A DNA stretch of 24,004 bases from CAZFPA01 sp964520975 (GCA_964520975.1 CAZFPA010000030.1:1-24004), one strand, 5' to 3'; shown: positions 6,161 to 14,609, numbered from the stretch's first letter. The notes: generated from the letters alone by a model not told the origin. A program made the numbers and translations.

Positions 6161-6218
6161 TGATATTTCAGGGAGCAAATGCGAATAGCAAAAGTTCAGA
6201 AATCTTTTTGTTTTTCAA

Positions 6219-6247
6219 GAAGGGTTTTTTCCATATTTAGAGAATAT
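6219..6247 (+). promoter_or_regulatory. sigma-H-like promoter upstream of hpf
   Basis: GAAGGGTTT (6219-6227) matches the Bacillus sigma-H -35 consensus RNAGGAWWW at 8 of 9 positions. After an 11-base spacer, AGAGAATAT (6239-6247) matches the -10 consensus RNNGAATWW fully. No good sigma-A promoter is seen here; TTGTTT-18-CATATT (6208-6237) is a weak alternative. Confidence 0.45.
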
Positions 6248-6282
6248 ATACAGCATAGGATACAGGAAAGGGGATGTGTCAT

Positions 6283-6825
6283 ATGGCAGCATTCACTGTT
6301 AGAGGAAAAAACATAGAAATCACCCCGGCACTCAGGGACTATGTTGAGAAGAGAGTAGGAAAGGTAACAAAGTATTTCGATACGGTTGGCGAAATCACTG
6401 TGCTTCTTACCGTTTCCAAAGGCAGACATATCGTAGAGGTGACGGTCCCGGTTCACGGCGTACTGCTTCGCGGTGAGGAAGCAACGATGGATATGTATAC
6501 GTCGATCGATCTTGTAGTTGAGAAGCTCGAGAGACAGATCCATAAACATAAAACCAAGCTGGAAAAACGCTTCCGCGGCGGCGCGTTCCGTCCAGAGGCT
6601 ATTTCGGAATCACCGATTGGCACGAAGGCTGATGAGGATGAGGAATATCCGGTCGTCAAGACGAAGCGCTTTGCAGTAAAGCCGATGGATGTCCAGGAAG
6701 CCATCATGCAGATGAATCTGTTGAACCATGACTTCTATGTATTCCGGGATGCTTCTTCGGAAGAGGTCAATGTGGTTTACCGTCGTACCGATGGTAATTA
6801 CGGGCTCATTGAATCCGGTTCCTGA
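6283..6825 (+). CDS. hpf: long-form ribosome hibernation promoting factor
   Basis: 180 residues. The N-terminal domain (about 1-100: FTVRGKNIEITPALRDYVEKRVGKV...) is the ribosome-binding S30AE/YfiA fold, with the basic helix LERQIHKHKTKLEKRF. An acidic linker (about 112-122, ADEDEEYP) leads to the C-terminal dimerisation domain (about 123-175: VVKTKRFAVKPMDVQEAIMQMNLLNHDFYVFRD...VVYRRTDGNYGLIE). Long HPF pairs 70S ribosomes into inactive 100S dimers in stationary phase. The start at 6283 has AGGAAAGGGG 9 bases upstream; the in-frame ATG at 6274 abuts that site and is unlikely. The gene is monocistronic with its own terminator and lies directly before secA, a common Firmicute order. Confidence 0.95.
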   Translation: MAAFTVRGKNIEITPALRDYVEKRVGKVTKYFDTVGEITVLLTVSKGRHIVEVTVPVHGVLLRGEEATMDMYTSIDLVVEKLERQIHKHKTKLEKRFRGGAFRPEAISESPIGTKADEDEEYPVVKTKRFAVKPMDVQEAIMQMNLLNHDFYVFRDASSEEVNVVYRRTDGNYGLIESGS

Positions 6826-6841
6826 TGCTTTGAAAATTATG

Positions 6842-6875
6842 AGAGCTGCCCTTGAAAAAAGGGCAGCTCTTTTTT
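6842..6875 (+). terminator. intrinsic terminator after hpf
   Basis: A perfect 12-bp stem AGAGCTGCCCTT (6842-6853) with AAGGGCAGCTCT (6859-6870), GAAAA loop, then TTTTT. Confidence 0.92.
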
Positions 6876-6885
6876 AGGTATTTTT

Positions 6886-6914
6886 TTGACTTATACCCCA
6901 TAGTCTGATAAAAT
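6886..6914 (+). promoter_or_regulatory. promoter of secA
   Basis: TTGACT (6886-6891), 17-base spacer, TAAAAT (6909-6914). The expected start is at about 6921, which is itself an ATG. Confidence 0.75.
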
Positions 6915-6920
6915 CGTAAG

Positions 6921-6944
6921 ATGGGTTTAATAATATTCGTGTAG
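6921..6944 (+). promoter_or_regulatory. putative leaderless mini-ORF in the secA leader
   Basis: ATG 6921 is exactly where transcription is predicted to begin. The frame encodes MGLIIFV and ends at TAG 6942-6944, 12 bases before the secA Shine-Dalgarno, so unlike the other leaders it does not overlap it. Confidence 0.18.
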
Positions 6945-6971
6945 TAACTGACTTTTGAGGAGTGGTTTCGT

Positions 6972-9500
6972 TTGCTGGGTTTCATTAAGCGGTTCTTAGG
7001 GGACAATAATGATAAAGAAATAAAGCGCATGCGGGAAATCGTGGAGCAGATCAATGGCTATGAGGCCGGGCTGCAGGGATTGAGCGATTCGACGCTGGCT
7101 GGTCATACGGGAAAATTCAAGGAGCGCCTGGCAAATGGCGAGACGCTGGAGGATATTCTGCCGGAGGCCTTTGCTGTTGTGCGTGAGGCATCCAAGCGCG
7201 TTTTGGGCATGCGTCATTTCGATGTTCAGATGATCGGTGGTATCTGCCTGCATGAGGGCAAGATCGCTGAGATGCGTACTGGTGAAGGTAAGACGCTGGT
7301 GGCGACGCTGCCGGTATATCTGAATGCTCTTACGGGCAAGGGCGTGCATATGGTCACGGTCAATGATTACCTGGCCAAGCGCGATAGCGAATGGATGGGG
7401 CGTCTCTATAATTTCCTCGGACTCTCGGTCGGGCTCATCAAGCATGATCTCGATTTTCCGGAGCGCAAGTTCGCCTATAGCTGCGATATCACGTTCGGTA
7501 CGAATAATGAGTACGGTTTTGATTATCTGCGTGATAACATGGTCATCTACCGGGATCAGATGGTACAGCGCGAGCTGAACTTCGCCATCGTCGATGAGGT
7601 GGACAGTATCCTCATCGATGAAGCGCGTACACCGCTCATCATTTCCGGTCCGGGATCGAAATCGACGGACGCCTATGCGCTGATGGCAAAGGCGGTAGCA
7701 CCGTTGAAGGAAGAGGTCGACTACAAGCTCGATGAAAAGCAGAAGACGGTATCGCCGAATGAGGGCGCGGTAGCCAAGGTCGAGAAGGCCATTGGCATCA
7801 AGAACCTCTATGCGCCGGAGAACCTGGAGCTCTCGCACTGCTTCACGGCAGCGCTGCGGGCCAAGGCACTCATGAAGCGCGACCGCGACTATGTCGTGCG
7901 TGATGGCGAGATCATCATCGTCGATGAGTTCACCGGTCGTCTCATGGATGGCCGCCGCTATTCGGATGGTCTGCATCAGGCCATCGAGGCCAAGGAGGGT
8001 GTGCGCATTCAGCGTGAATCCCAGACACTGGCGACGATCACCTTCCAGAATTATTTCCGTATGTACAACAAGCTCGGCGGCATGACCGGTACGGCCAAGA
8101 CCGAGGAAGACGAGTTCATCAAGATCTACAAGCTTCCGGTCATCGTGGTGCCGACGAATAAGCCGATTCTGCGTGAGGATTTCCCGGATGTCATCTATAA
8201 GACGAAGCGCGCGAAATACAAGGCGGTCGCCAATGAGGTGGAGCGCGTGCACAAGACGGGCCAGCCGGTGCTCATCGGTACGACGTCGATCGTGCAGTCG
8301 GAGCAGCTCAGTGCTGTGCTGAAAAAGAAGGGCATCGAGCATAATGTGCTCAATGCGAAGTTCCATGAAATGGAAGCCGAGATCATTGCGGGGGCCGGGC
8401 AGCTCAATGCCGTGACCATCGCGACGAATATGGCCGGTCGTGGTACGGATATCACGCTGGGCGAGGGCGTCAAGGAGCTTGGCGGTCTCTGCATCGTCGG
8501 TACGGAGCGGCATGAGTCCCGCCGTATCGATAACCAGCTGCGCGGCCGTGCCGGCCGTCAGGGCGATCCGGGTTCGTCCCGCTTCTTCCTGTCGCTGGAG
8601 GACGATCTGCTTCGTCTCTTCGCTTCGGATAATATCGCGTCAATCATGGACAAGCTGGGCATGGGCGAGGATGACCCGATTGAGCACAAGCTCATCACGC
8701 GTTCCATCGAGCATGCGCAGAAGAAGGTCGAGGCACGCAACTTCGATATCAGAAAGCACGTGCTGGAATATGATGATGTCATGAACCAGCAGCGCGAGGT
8801 CATCTACAGTCAGCGCCGTCAGGTGCTCACCGGCGACAATCTGCGCGACAGCATCATGGGCATGATCCACGATATTGTAAAATCGGAAATGGATCAGTAT
8901 GCCAATGAGAAGCTCTATCCGGAGGAATGGTCGCTGGCGGATCTCATCAAGGACGCCGAGGAAATCTACGCACCGCAGGGCAAGCTCACGAAGGAAGGCC
9001 TTGAGGCCATGAGCCGCGATGAGGTGCAGGAAACACTCATCCAGGCTGCGGAGGAAGGCTATCAGCAGCGTGAGCTCATGTTCGGCGAAGAGAACATGCG
9101 TGAGCTCGAGAAGGTCGTCATGCTGCGCGTGGTCGACAACCGCTGGATGGAGCATCTCGACCGCATGGACCTGCTGCGTGAGGGCATCGGCCTGCGCGCG
9201 TATGGCCAGCGCAATCCGATTGTCGAGTATAAGATCGAGGCCTATGATATGTTCGAGGAAATGATCGCGGGCATCCAGACGGATATCGCGAAGCTCATGT
9301 ACCGCGTACAGATCGTGAGCCAGGAGGAGCAGCAGCTGCAGGATCGTCTGCAGAATGCCAAGGCGTCGCATGGCGACGAGGTAGATGCTGCCGAGGCCAA
9401 GAAGAAACCGGTAGTGAATGGAGAAACCATCGGCCGCAACGATCCCTGCCCCTGTGGCAGCGGCAAGAAGTATAAGAATTGCTGCGGACGCAATAAATAA
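6972..9500 (+). CDS. secA: preprotein translocase ATPase SecA
   Basis: 842 residues, full length. It drives post-translational export of unfolded proteins through SecYEG. Visible are the DEAD-like nucleotide-binding fold with Walker A MRTGEGKTLVATLP (Lys107), the VDEVDSILIDEARTPLIISG Walker B region, the second motor domain (GTTSIVQSEQLS, ATNMAGRGTDITLG, QLRGRAGRQGDPGSSRFFLSLEDD) and a C-terminal SEC-C zinc site CPCGSGKKYKNCC (Cys826, 828, 837, 838) for SecB or ribosome contact. The start is TTG at 6972, supported by GAGGAG at 6957-6962 nine bases upstream; the next in-frame ATG would remove the conserved N-terminus. A UUG start on an essential gene may limit its translation. prfB follows after 61 bases. 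Confidence 0.97.
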   Translation: MLGFIKRFLGDNNDKEIKRMREIVEQINGYEAGLQGLSDSTLAGHTGKFKERLANGETLEDILPEAFAVVREASKRVLGMRHFDVQMIGGICLHEGKIAEMRTGEGKTLVATLPVYLNALTGKGVHMVTVNDYLAKRDSEWMGRLYNFLGLSVGLIKHDLDFPERKFAYSCDITFGTNNEYGFDYLRDNMVIYRDQMVQRELNFAIVDEVDSILIDEARTPLIISGPGSKSTDAYALMAKAVAPLKEEVDYKLDEKQKTVSPNEGAVAKVEKAIGIKNLYAPENLELSHCFTAALRAKALMKRDRDYVVRDGEIIIVDEFTGRLMDGRRYSDGLHQAIEAKEGVRIQRESQTLATITFQNYFRMYNKLGGMTGTAKTEEDEFIKIYKLPVIVVPTNKPILREDFPDVIYKTKRAKYKAVANEVERVHKTGQPVLIGTTSIVQSEQLSAVLKKKGIEHNVLNAKFHEMEAEIIAGAGQLNAVTIATNMAGRGTDITLGEGVKELGGLCIVGTERHESRRIDNQLRGRAGRQGDPGSSRFFLSLEDDLLRLFASDNIASIMDKLGMGEDDPIEHKLITRSIEHAQKKVEARNFDIRKHVLEYDDVMNQQREVIYSQRRQVLTGDNLRDSIMGMIHDIVKSEMDQYANEKLYPEEWSLADLIKDAEEIYAPQGKLTKEGLEAMSRDEVQETLIQAAEEGYQQRELMFGEENMRELEKVVMLRVVDNRWMEHLDRMDLLREGIGLRAYGQRNPIVEYKIEAYDMFEEMIAGIQTDIAKLMYRVQIVSQEEQQLQDRLQNAKASHGDEVDAAEAKKKPVVNGETIGRNDPCPCGSGKKYKNCCGRNK

Positions 9501-9561
9501 TTCGTAAGGAAATACGCAGCGGTGCTGCACTTTGTTTGAACAATGAATAGGATGTGAAGAA

Positions 9562-10669
9562 ATGCTGGAAGATTTGAAATCAGAAATAACGGCACTTAAG
9601 GTGAAGCTGGACGAAATGGGGAATTCACTTTGACGTCGCTCACAAAGAGGACAAAATAGCTGAGCTCGAGTACAAGATGGGCGAACCGACTTTTTGGGAT
9701 GATACCGAAAAGGCGCAGAAGATCAATCAGGAGCTCAATGACGTCAAAATCAGTGTAGATAAATACAAGGCGCTCTGCAAGAAGTTCGAGGATATGCAGG
9801 TGCTGTGGGAAATGGCGATGGAGGAAGAGGATGACAGCCTGGAGGCTGAGGTGAACTCGGAGATGCAGGCCATCCGCGGCGCGCTCAACGAGCTCGAGCT
9901 CGAGGTGCTGCTTTCCGGTCCCTATGATGCGAACAATGCCATTCTCACGCTGCATGCAGGCGCTGGCGGAACCGAGGCCCAGGACTGGACGCAGATGCTG
10001 CTGCGCATGTATGGCCGCTGGGCGGAGCGTCACGGCTTTTCCGTGGAGACCGCGGATCTGCTGCCGGGCGATGAGGCCGGCGTGAAATCGGCGACGCTTT
10101 TCATCAAGGGACACAATGCGTATGGCTATCTGCGTTCGGAGAAGGGCATCCACCGTCTCGTGCGCATTTCGCCGTTCGATGCGGCCGCACGCCGCCACAC
10201 TTCGTTTTCGGCCTGTGATATCATGCCGGAGATCGATGATGCGGTCGAGGTCGATATCAACATGGATGATGTGCGGGTAGATACCTACCGGGCCAGCGGC
10301 GCGGGCGGTCAGCATATCAACAAGACCTCCTCGGCCGTGCGCATGACGCATATTCCGACGGGCGTGGTCGTGCAGTGCCAGAATGAGCGCTCGCAGATCC
10401 AGAACCGCGAGCAGTGCATGAAGATGCTGCGGGCCCGGTTGTTTGAGCTCGAGCAGGAGAAAAAGGAACAGGAGCTGGCCGCGCTTGAGGGCGATCAGCA
10501 GAAAATCGAATGGGGCAGCCAGATCCGCTCGTATGTATTCCATCCGTACAACATGGTCAAGGATCATCGGACGAGTGCGGAGACGGGCAACACGCAGGCC
10601 GTCATGGACGGCGATCTCGATATGTTCATCGAGGCCTTCCTGCGTGCGAAGGCGAACCATCAATTGTAA
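9562..10669 (+). CDS. prfB: peptide chain release factor 2, expressed by programmed +1 frameshift
   Basis: RF2 ends translation at UGA and UAA codons. The 23-codon first frame starts at ATG 9562 and stops at TGA 9631-9633. Slipping +1 on CTT 9628-9630 continues into the second frame from GAC 9632 to TAA 10669, giving a 368-residue protein (E. coli RF2 has 365). The stop-recognition tripeptide SPF is at residues 203-205, diagnostic of RF2 rather than RF1, and the catalytic GGQ at 248-250 is followed by HINKTSSAVRMTH. The gene follows secA, a common Firmicute order. The ribosome site before 9562 is modest (AGGATG). A small GCAGC-GGT-GCTGC hairpin (9516-9528) lies between secA and prfB and is probably not an efficient terminator. 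Confidence 0.96.
9618..9634 (+). promoter_or_regulatory. prfB autoregulatory +1 frameshift site with atypical stimulator spacing
   Basis: The slip codon and stop are canonical: CTT TGA C (9628-9634). When RF2 is scarce, slow termination at UGA lets the ribosome shift and make more RF2. The usual upstream element is AGGGGG three bases before CTT. Here only GGGG (9618-9621) is present and six bases (AATTCA) separate it from CTT. Confidence 0.9.
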
Positions 10670-10678
10670 GATCACTGA

Positions 10679-10723
10679 CGAGGGTGTTGGCCGGCAGCTG
10701 TCGGTATACACTCTCGTTCTTTT
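10679..10723 (+). terminator. hairpin after prfB, terminator or partial terminator
   Basis: CGAGGGTGT (10679-10687) pairs with ACACTCTCG (10708-10716) with one G-U pair. An inner GCCGG/TCGGT stem (10690-10694 with 10701-10705) stacks on it. TTCTTTT follows. Only 25 bases remain before the next start codon. Confidence 0.6.
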
Positions 10724-10741
10724 CACGAATTGGGTGATATA

Positions 10742-11434
10742 TTGCGTAAGGGCTTGACTATTTTTTCGATAATCATCATAATATTAATCGTGTTTAGCCA
10801 ATTTTTCTTTGTACCATTGGTGGAAAAAACGGCGGAGACACGGCTGAAGAACGCGACACAGGCCTCCACGGCCTCTGTATCCCTGCAGACCATGCCGGCA
10901 GTGCTTTTGCTGCTGGGACAGGTTGACAATGTGGATATGAAGGCGGAGAATGCCATGCTGGGGCAGGTGCGCGTCCAGGAGCTCACGCTCAAGGGTAAAA
11001 ATGTGGGCGTCGATCCTTTTGCGCTCGACGCGCAGGACGGCTCGGCGGTGCGCCGGGCGGATACGCTGGAGCTCACAGGCACTATCACGGCGGAGAATCT
11101 GGCAGATCTGCTGCGGCGCAAGGTGGACAAACTTGAGAATGTCGAGGTGACCATCACGCCGGAGATCGTGTCGGCATCGGCCCAGGTGAAGCTGGGCGGC
11201 CGTATGGCGGACCTTCATCTGGAGGGTGTGCTGTTCGACGATAATGGCTCGGTGTATTTCCGCATGACGAAACTCGATATCAAGAATGCTCTGTTTGGCA
11301 AGGCTGTCATTGGCAACTTCTTTGGCGACATCCTGCTCATCAACCTGCATGCGCTGCCGTTCTCGGCGGAGCTTGACCGGGTCGTGCAGAAGGATGGCGA
11401 GGTCGTACTCATGGCCAGCCGTCATAATAAGTAA
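10742..11434 (+). CDS. DUF2993 (LmeA-like) membrane-anchored lipid-binding-type protein
   Basis: About 230 residues. One N-terminal transmembrane segment (roughly residues 4-22, a run of Ile/Leu/Phe) is followed by a mostly beta-strand exported domain of repeating paired strands (VDNVDMKAENAMLGQVRVQELTLKGKNV..., ADTLELTGTITAENLADLLRRK...VTITPEIVSASAQVKLGG). This pattern fits DUF2993, whose actinobacterial member LmeA is a periplasmic phospholipid-binding protein; an envelope lipid role here is inference. Start choice is uncertain: TTG 10742 has GGGTGAT at 10732-10738 upstream; TTG 10730 is the other option and lacks a ribosome site. No ATG start exists in frame. It probably forms an operon with DUF5693 and csaB. 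Confidence 0.78.
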   Translation: MRKGLTIFSIIIIILIVFSQFFFVPLVEKTAETRLKNATQASTASVSLQTMPAVLLLLGQVDNVDMKAENAMLGQVRVQELTLKGKNVGVDPFALDAQDGSAVRRADTLELTGTITAENLADLLRRKVDKLENVEVTITPEIVSASAQVKLGGRMADLHLEGVLFDDNGSVYFRMTKLDIKNALFGKAVIGNFFGDILLINLHALPFSAELDRVVQKDGEVVLMASRHNK

Positions 11435-11464
11435 AGAAAACTCGCTTGTAAGGTGGGAAATCGA

Positions 11465-13519
11465 ATGAAGAAATTCAAATACAACCGCTGGCTGCTGCTG
11501 TTCATCGTGGTAGGGCTGCTGGCGGCGCTGGTGGTAGATGTACAGCGCTATCAGGTGGAAAAGCAGAATATGACGGTGGATATGGCCATCGATTATGAAG
11601 GACTGGTAGAGCTTGCTGAGCGTGAGGGCCTGCCGCCGGAGGAGGTATTCCGCCAGGCGAAGGAGGCCGGCATCACTTCGCTGGCCGTCTATGAGACGAC
11701 CTTTAAGAAGCTCAATGTGAATGGCAAGGCTACGGCGACACCGGGCAGTGCGATTCTGGAGAACTATCAGAGCGGCGCGCTCACCGATCCCGCCTGGCGG
11801 GCCCTGGTGCAGGATGGTACGATCACGGGAACGAAGATCTATGTGACGGGCCATGATGCGCAGACCTTCCGTGAGGTCAAGGAGGATCTGCTGCGCCGTC
11901 TCGGTGCGGACCGCGTGCGCAGCCTGCAGGTCGGCGGGACCGAGGTTCTCGAGGTCAAGGCGAACTATGAGTCCTTTGTGAAGATGAATCTTGGCATGCC
12001 GACGGATGAGATGCAGGCAGTCAATGCGGCCGGTTTCTATGTCGTGGCCCGTCCAAGCAATTATCTGGCGGCCACGAAGGAGGATGTCGCGGCGGTATTC
12101 AAGCGTCTCGACGGCATCCGCGTATCGGAGATGATCTTCTCCGGTTCCGAGGTGCTGGGGGCACCGAAGTCGCTGCAGGCGACGATTGACGAGCTCAAGG
12201 CCCGTCATATCACGCTGGGGCTCATCGAGGACACGACACAGCTGCAGTTCTACAAGCAGGACGGCCTCATGGAGGTCGCCAAGGGACTGGATTATCAGGC
12301 GGCCCGTCTCTATACGGTGCCGAAGGATGAGCAGCCGAAGCTCAAGCTCGCGGATATTGTCGAGCGCTGGGCGAACACGGATGAGGAACGCAATATCCGT
12401 GTGAATCTGCTGCGCATCTACGATAAGCCGTCACCGAATATGACACTTCTTGAAACGAATATGAAATACTTCTCGGATACGCGGGATCTCCTGCAGCAGA
12501 AGGGCTTTTCGTTTGGCCCGGCAGGCACCTTCCAGCATTTCTATCCGTCGAAATACCTGCGGGCCCTCATGATGCTGGGCGTAGCGGCAGCGGTAGCGCT
12601 GTATATTTCCCTCATCTGCCCGCGTCTTAAGCCCAAGTACCTCTATGGCCTCTTCGTGCTGTTTGCGCTGGGCGCAACGGTTCCGATGCTGCTCGGCAAC
12701 GGAACGAAGATCCGCGTGCTGGCCGCACTGGCCAGTGCCAATGTATTCCCTGCGCTGGCAGTGATCTGGCAGCTTGACCGGATACGGGAGATCTCGGCCC
12801 GGCCCGGTACCTCCATTGCCAAGGTCATCGTGACGGCGGCGCTGGCACTCTTTGTCTCGGGGGCGCTGTCCTATGTGGGGGCAGCCTATCTGTCAGGTTC
12901 ATTGGCGGATACGGAATATCTGCTGGAGGTCAATATCTTCCGCGGTATCAAGCTCACCTTTGTACTGCCGATTATCCTCGTGGCGATTGCGTTCCTGCAG
13001 CGCTTCGATGTATTTGACGGCCGTATGGATGATACGGAGGGCGTACTGAATCAGCTCAAGAAGATCATGGATATGCCGGTGCGCATCAAGACGCTGCTGG
13101 CGCTCTTCGTGGTGCTGGTTGCGGGCGTTATCTTCGTCGCGCGGTCCGGCCATACCTCCGGGATGCCGGTATCCGGCCTGGAGCTTCGCTTCCGGGCATT
13201 CCTGGAGCGGGCCTTTTATGCACGGCCGCGTTCCAAGGAACTGCTCATCGGCCATCCGGCCTTTATGCTGGCCGCCATGGCCTGGTGGCGCAAGTGGCCG
13301 ACGATGGTGTTTTTTGCGCTGGTGCTGGTAGCGACCATCGGCCAGGGCTCGATGGTAGAGACCTTCGCGCACATGCGCACGCCAATCTACATGTCCTTTA
13401 TGCGCGGTATCGGCGGCATTGTTCTTGGTGCCGGCATCGGTGCACTGGCCATGGTGGCAGTACATCTCTGGCAGTGCCTGATTTCCTCAGCAAAGGGGCG
13501 TAATAGCGAGCATGAGTAA
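11465..13519 (+). CDS. DUF5693 family multi-pass membrane protein
   Basis: About 684 residues. An N-terminal membrane anchor (about 8-26, WLLLFIVVGLLAALVV) leads to a large exported domain (about 30-355), apparently an alpha/beta fold including LAEREGLPPEEVFRQAKEAGITSLAVYE. After it come about eight hydrophobic segments between roughly 370 and 675. The family is of unknown function and commonly precedes csaB in Firmicutes; assembly or transport of the polymer that CsaB modifies is a reasonable but unproven role. Start ATG 11465 has AGGTGGG at 11451-11457; the earlier GTG 11453 lies inside that site. The 3' end overlaps csaB by 8 bases, indicating translational coupling. Confidence 0.82.
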   Translation: MKKFKYNRWLLLFIVVGLLAALVVDVQRYQVEKQNMTVDMAIDYEGLVELAEREGLPPEEVFRQAKEAGITSLAVYETTFKKLNVNGKATATPGSAILENYQSGALTDPAWRALVQDGTITGTKIYVTGHDAQTFREVKEDLLRRLGADRVRSLQVGGTEVLEVKANYESFVKMNLGMPTDEMQAVNAAGFYVVARPSNYLAATKEDVAAVFKRLDGIRVSEMIFSGSEVLGAPKSLQATIDELKARHITLGLIEDTTQLQFYKQDGLMEVAKGLDYQAARLYTVPKDEQPKLKLADIVERWANTDEERNIRVNLLRIYDKPSPNMTLLETNMKYFSDTRDLLQQKGFSFGPAGTFQHFYPSKYLRALMMLGVAAAVALYISLICPRLKPKYLYGLFVLFALGATVPMLLGNGTKIRVLAALASANVFPALAVIWQLDRIREISARPGTSIAKVIVTAALALFVSGALSYVGAAYLSGSLADTEYLLEVNIFRGIKLTFVLPIILVAIAFLQRFDVFDGRMDDTEGVLNQLKKIMDMPVRIKTLLALFVVLVAGVIFVARSGHTSGMPVSGLELRFRAFLERAFYARPRSKELLIGHPAFMLAAMAWWRKWPTMVFFALVLVATIGQGSMVETFAHMRTPIYMSFMRGIGGIVLGAGIGALAMVAVHLWQCLISSAKGRNSEHE

Positions 13520-14609
13520 TATTGTGATTTCCGGATATTACGGTTCGAAGAATGCCGGCGACGAAGCAATGCTGGCGGCGATGATCGAGGTTTTATCCGA
13601 TCTGGACCCGAAAGTGAATATTACCGTGATCTCGGCAAATCCGCAGGATACGATGGAGCGCCATGGCGTACAGGCGATTTCCTGGCTGGGAATCCCGGCC
13701 ATCTGGGCCGCACTCGGCAAGGCGGATCTGCTGCTGAGCGGCGGCGGCAGCCTGCTGCAGAATGTGACGAGCCGCCGCAGCCTTTACTACTATATGGGCA
13801 TCATCTTCCTGGCCTTTATGGCGCGGGTGCCGGTGATGCTCTATGCGCAGGGCATCGGACCGATCCGCGGGCATTTTGCCCGGCGGATCATGGCCTGGAT
13901 CGGCAACCGGGTGCAGCTCATCACCGTGCGGGACCAGGGGTCCCTGGGCGAGCTGCAGAGCCTGGGCATCACGCGGCCGCATATCGAAGCGACTGCGGAC
14001 CCTGTGCTGGCCATCCATCCGGTGGACAAGGGCATTGGCCGCGCGATACTGAAAAAGTATCATGCGGATGGCGCCAAGCCGGTCGTGGGGATTTCCGTGC
14101 GCGAATGGTGCGGCTGGAAGCACTACAAGGAGGTCACGGCCCAGGCGGCTGACCGCATTGCCGAGGAATTCGGCGCGCGGGTCGTCTTCCTGCCCATGCA
14201 GTATCCGGAGGATGTAAAGACGGCGGAGCTCATTGCTGCGCATACGAAGCATCCGGTGACGGTGCTCAACGATGAATATACGACGAGCGAGCTGCTGTCC
14301 ATCGTCGGCAACATGGACCTGCTGCTGGCGGTACGCCTCCATGCACTGATTTTTGCGGGCGTCATGGGCGTTCCGATGATCGGCATTTCCTATGATCCGA
14401 AGATCGACCGTTTCCTGGAATACATCGGGGAAAAGGCGGTCGGTGATCTCAAGCAGATCACGCTCGACGGGCTCATGGACGAGGTGCGCCGCAAGTGGAA
14501 CGACAAGGCGGCCTTCAAATCGAAGAATGCTGCGCTGCTTTCAGAGCTGCGCGTGCTGGCTGTGCGCAATGCTGAGCTGGCATTTGGCCTTATACAGGAA
14601 AAAAATTGA
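13512..14609 (+). CDS. csaB: polysaccharide pyruvyl transferase CsaB
   Basis: 365 residues of the polysaccharide pyruvyltransferase family, GT-B-like. The N-terminus is ISGYYGSKNAGDEAMLAAM; LLLSGGGSLLQNVTSRRSLYYY, MLYAQGIGPIRG, VGISVREWCGWKHY and the C-terminal LAVRLHALIFAGVMGVPMIGISYDPKIDRFLEYIG are the recognisable blocks. CsaB moves pyruvate from phosphoenolpyruvate to a cell-wall-linked polymer, making the ketal that SLH domains bind. In Negativicutes SLH-bearing outer-membrane proteins (OmpM/Mep45 type) tie the outer membrane to the wall, so this gene may serve outer-membrane anchoring; that link is inference. It overlaps the DUF5693 gene by 8 bases and ends in a terminator. Confidence 0.92.
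   Translation: MSNIVISGYYGSKNAGDEAMLAAMIEVLSDLDPKVNITVISANPQDTMERHGVQAISWLGIPAIWAALGKADLLLSGGGSLLQNVTSRRSLYYYMGIIFLAFMARVPVMLYAQGIGPIRGHFARRIMAWIGNRVQLITVRDQGSLGELQSLGITRPHIEATADPVLAIHPVDKGIGRAILKKYHADGAKPVVGISVREWCGWKHYKEVTAQAADRIAEEFGARVVFLPMQYPEDVKTAELIAAHTKHPVTVLNDEYTTSELLSIVGNMDLLLAVRLHALIFAGVMGVPMIGISYDPKIDRFLEYIGEKAVGDLKQITLDGLMDEVRRKWNDKAAFKSKNAALLSELRVLAVRNAELAFGLIQEKN

Noticed and set aside
6179..6316. 45-codon frame before and overlapping hpf
   Set aside because: The GGGAG is only three bases from its ATG, the frame overlaps hpf out of register, and the product has no recognisable features.
6996..8513. 505-codon frame on the minus strand inside secA
   Set aside because: It lies wholly opposite a confidently identified gene, has no ribosome site and reads as low-complexity shadow; the same applies to long opposite frames in prfB (9596-10726), DUF2993/DUF5693 (10784-12208) and recQ (19287-20270).
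9516..9528. GCAGC-GGT-GCTGC hairpin as a secA terminator
   Set aside because: The stem is only 5 bp and the following bases are not a U-tract, so read-through into prfB is likely.
9562..9633. TGA in prfB as a nonsense mutation or selenocysteine codon
   Set aside because: The CTT TGA C context, the +1 frame continuation and full-length RF2 motifs show the well-known programmed frameshift.
10730..10741. TTG 10730 as the DUF2993 start
   Set aside because: No Shine-Dalgarno upstream; TTG 10742 has GGGTGAT close by. Neither is certain.
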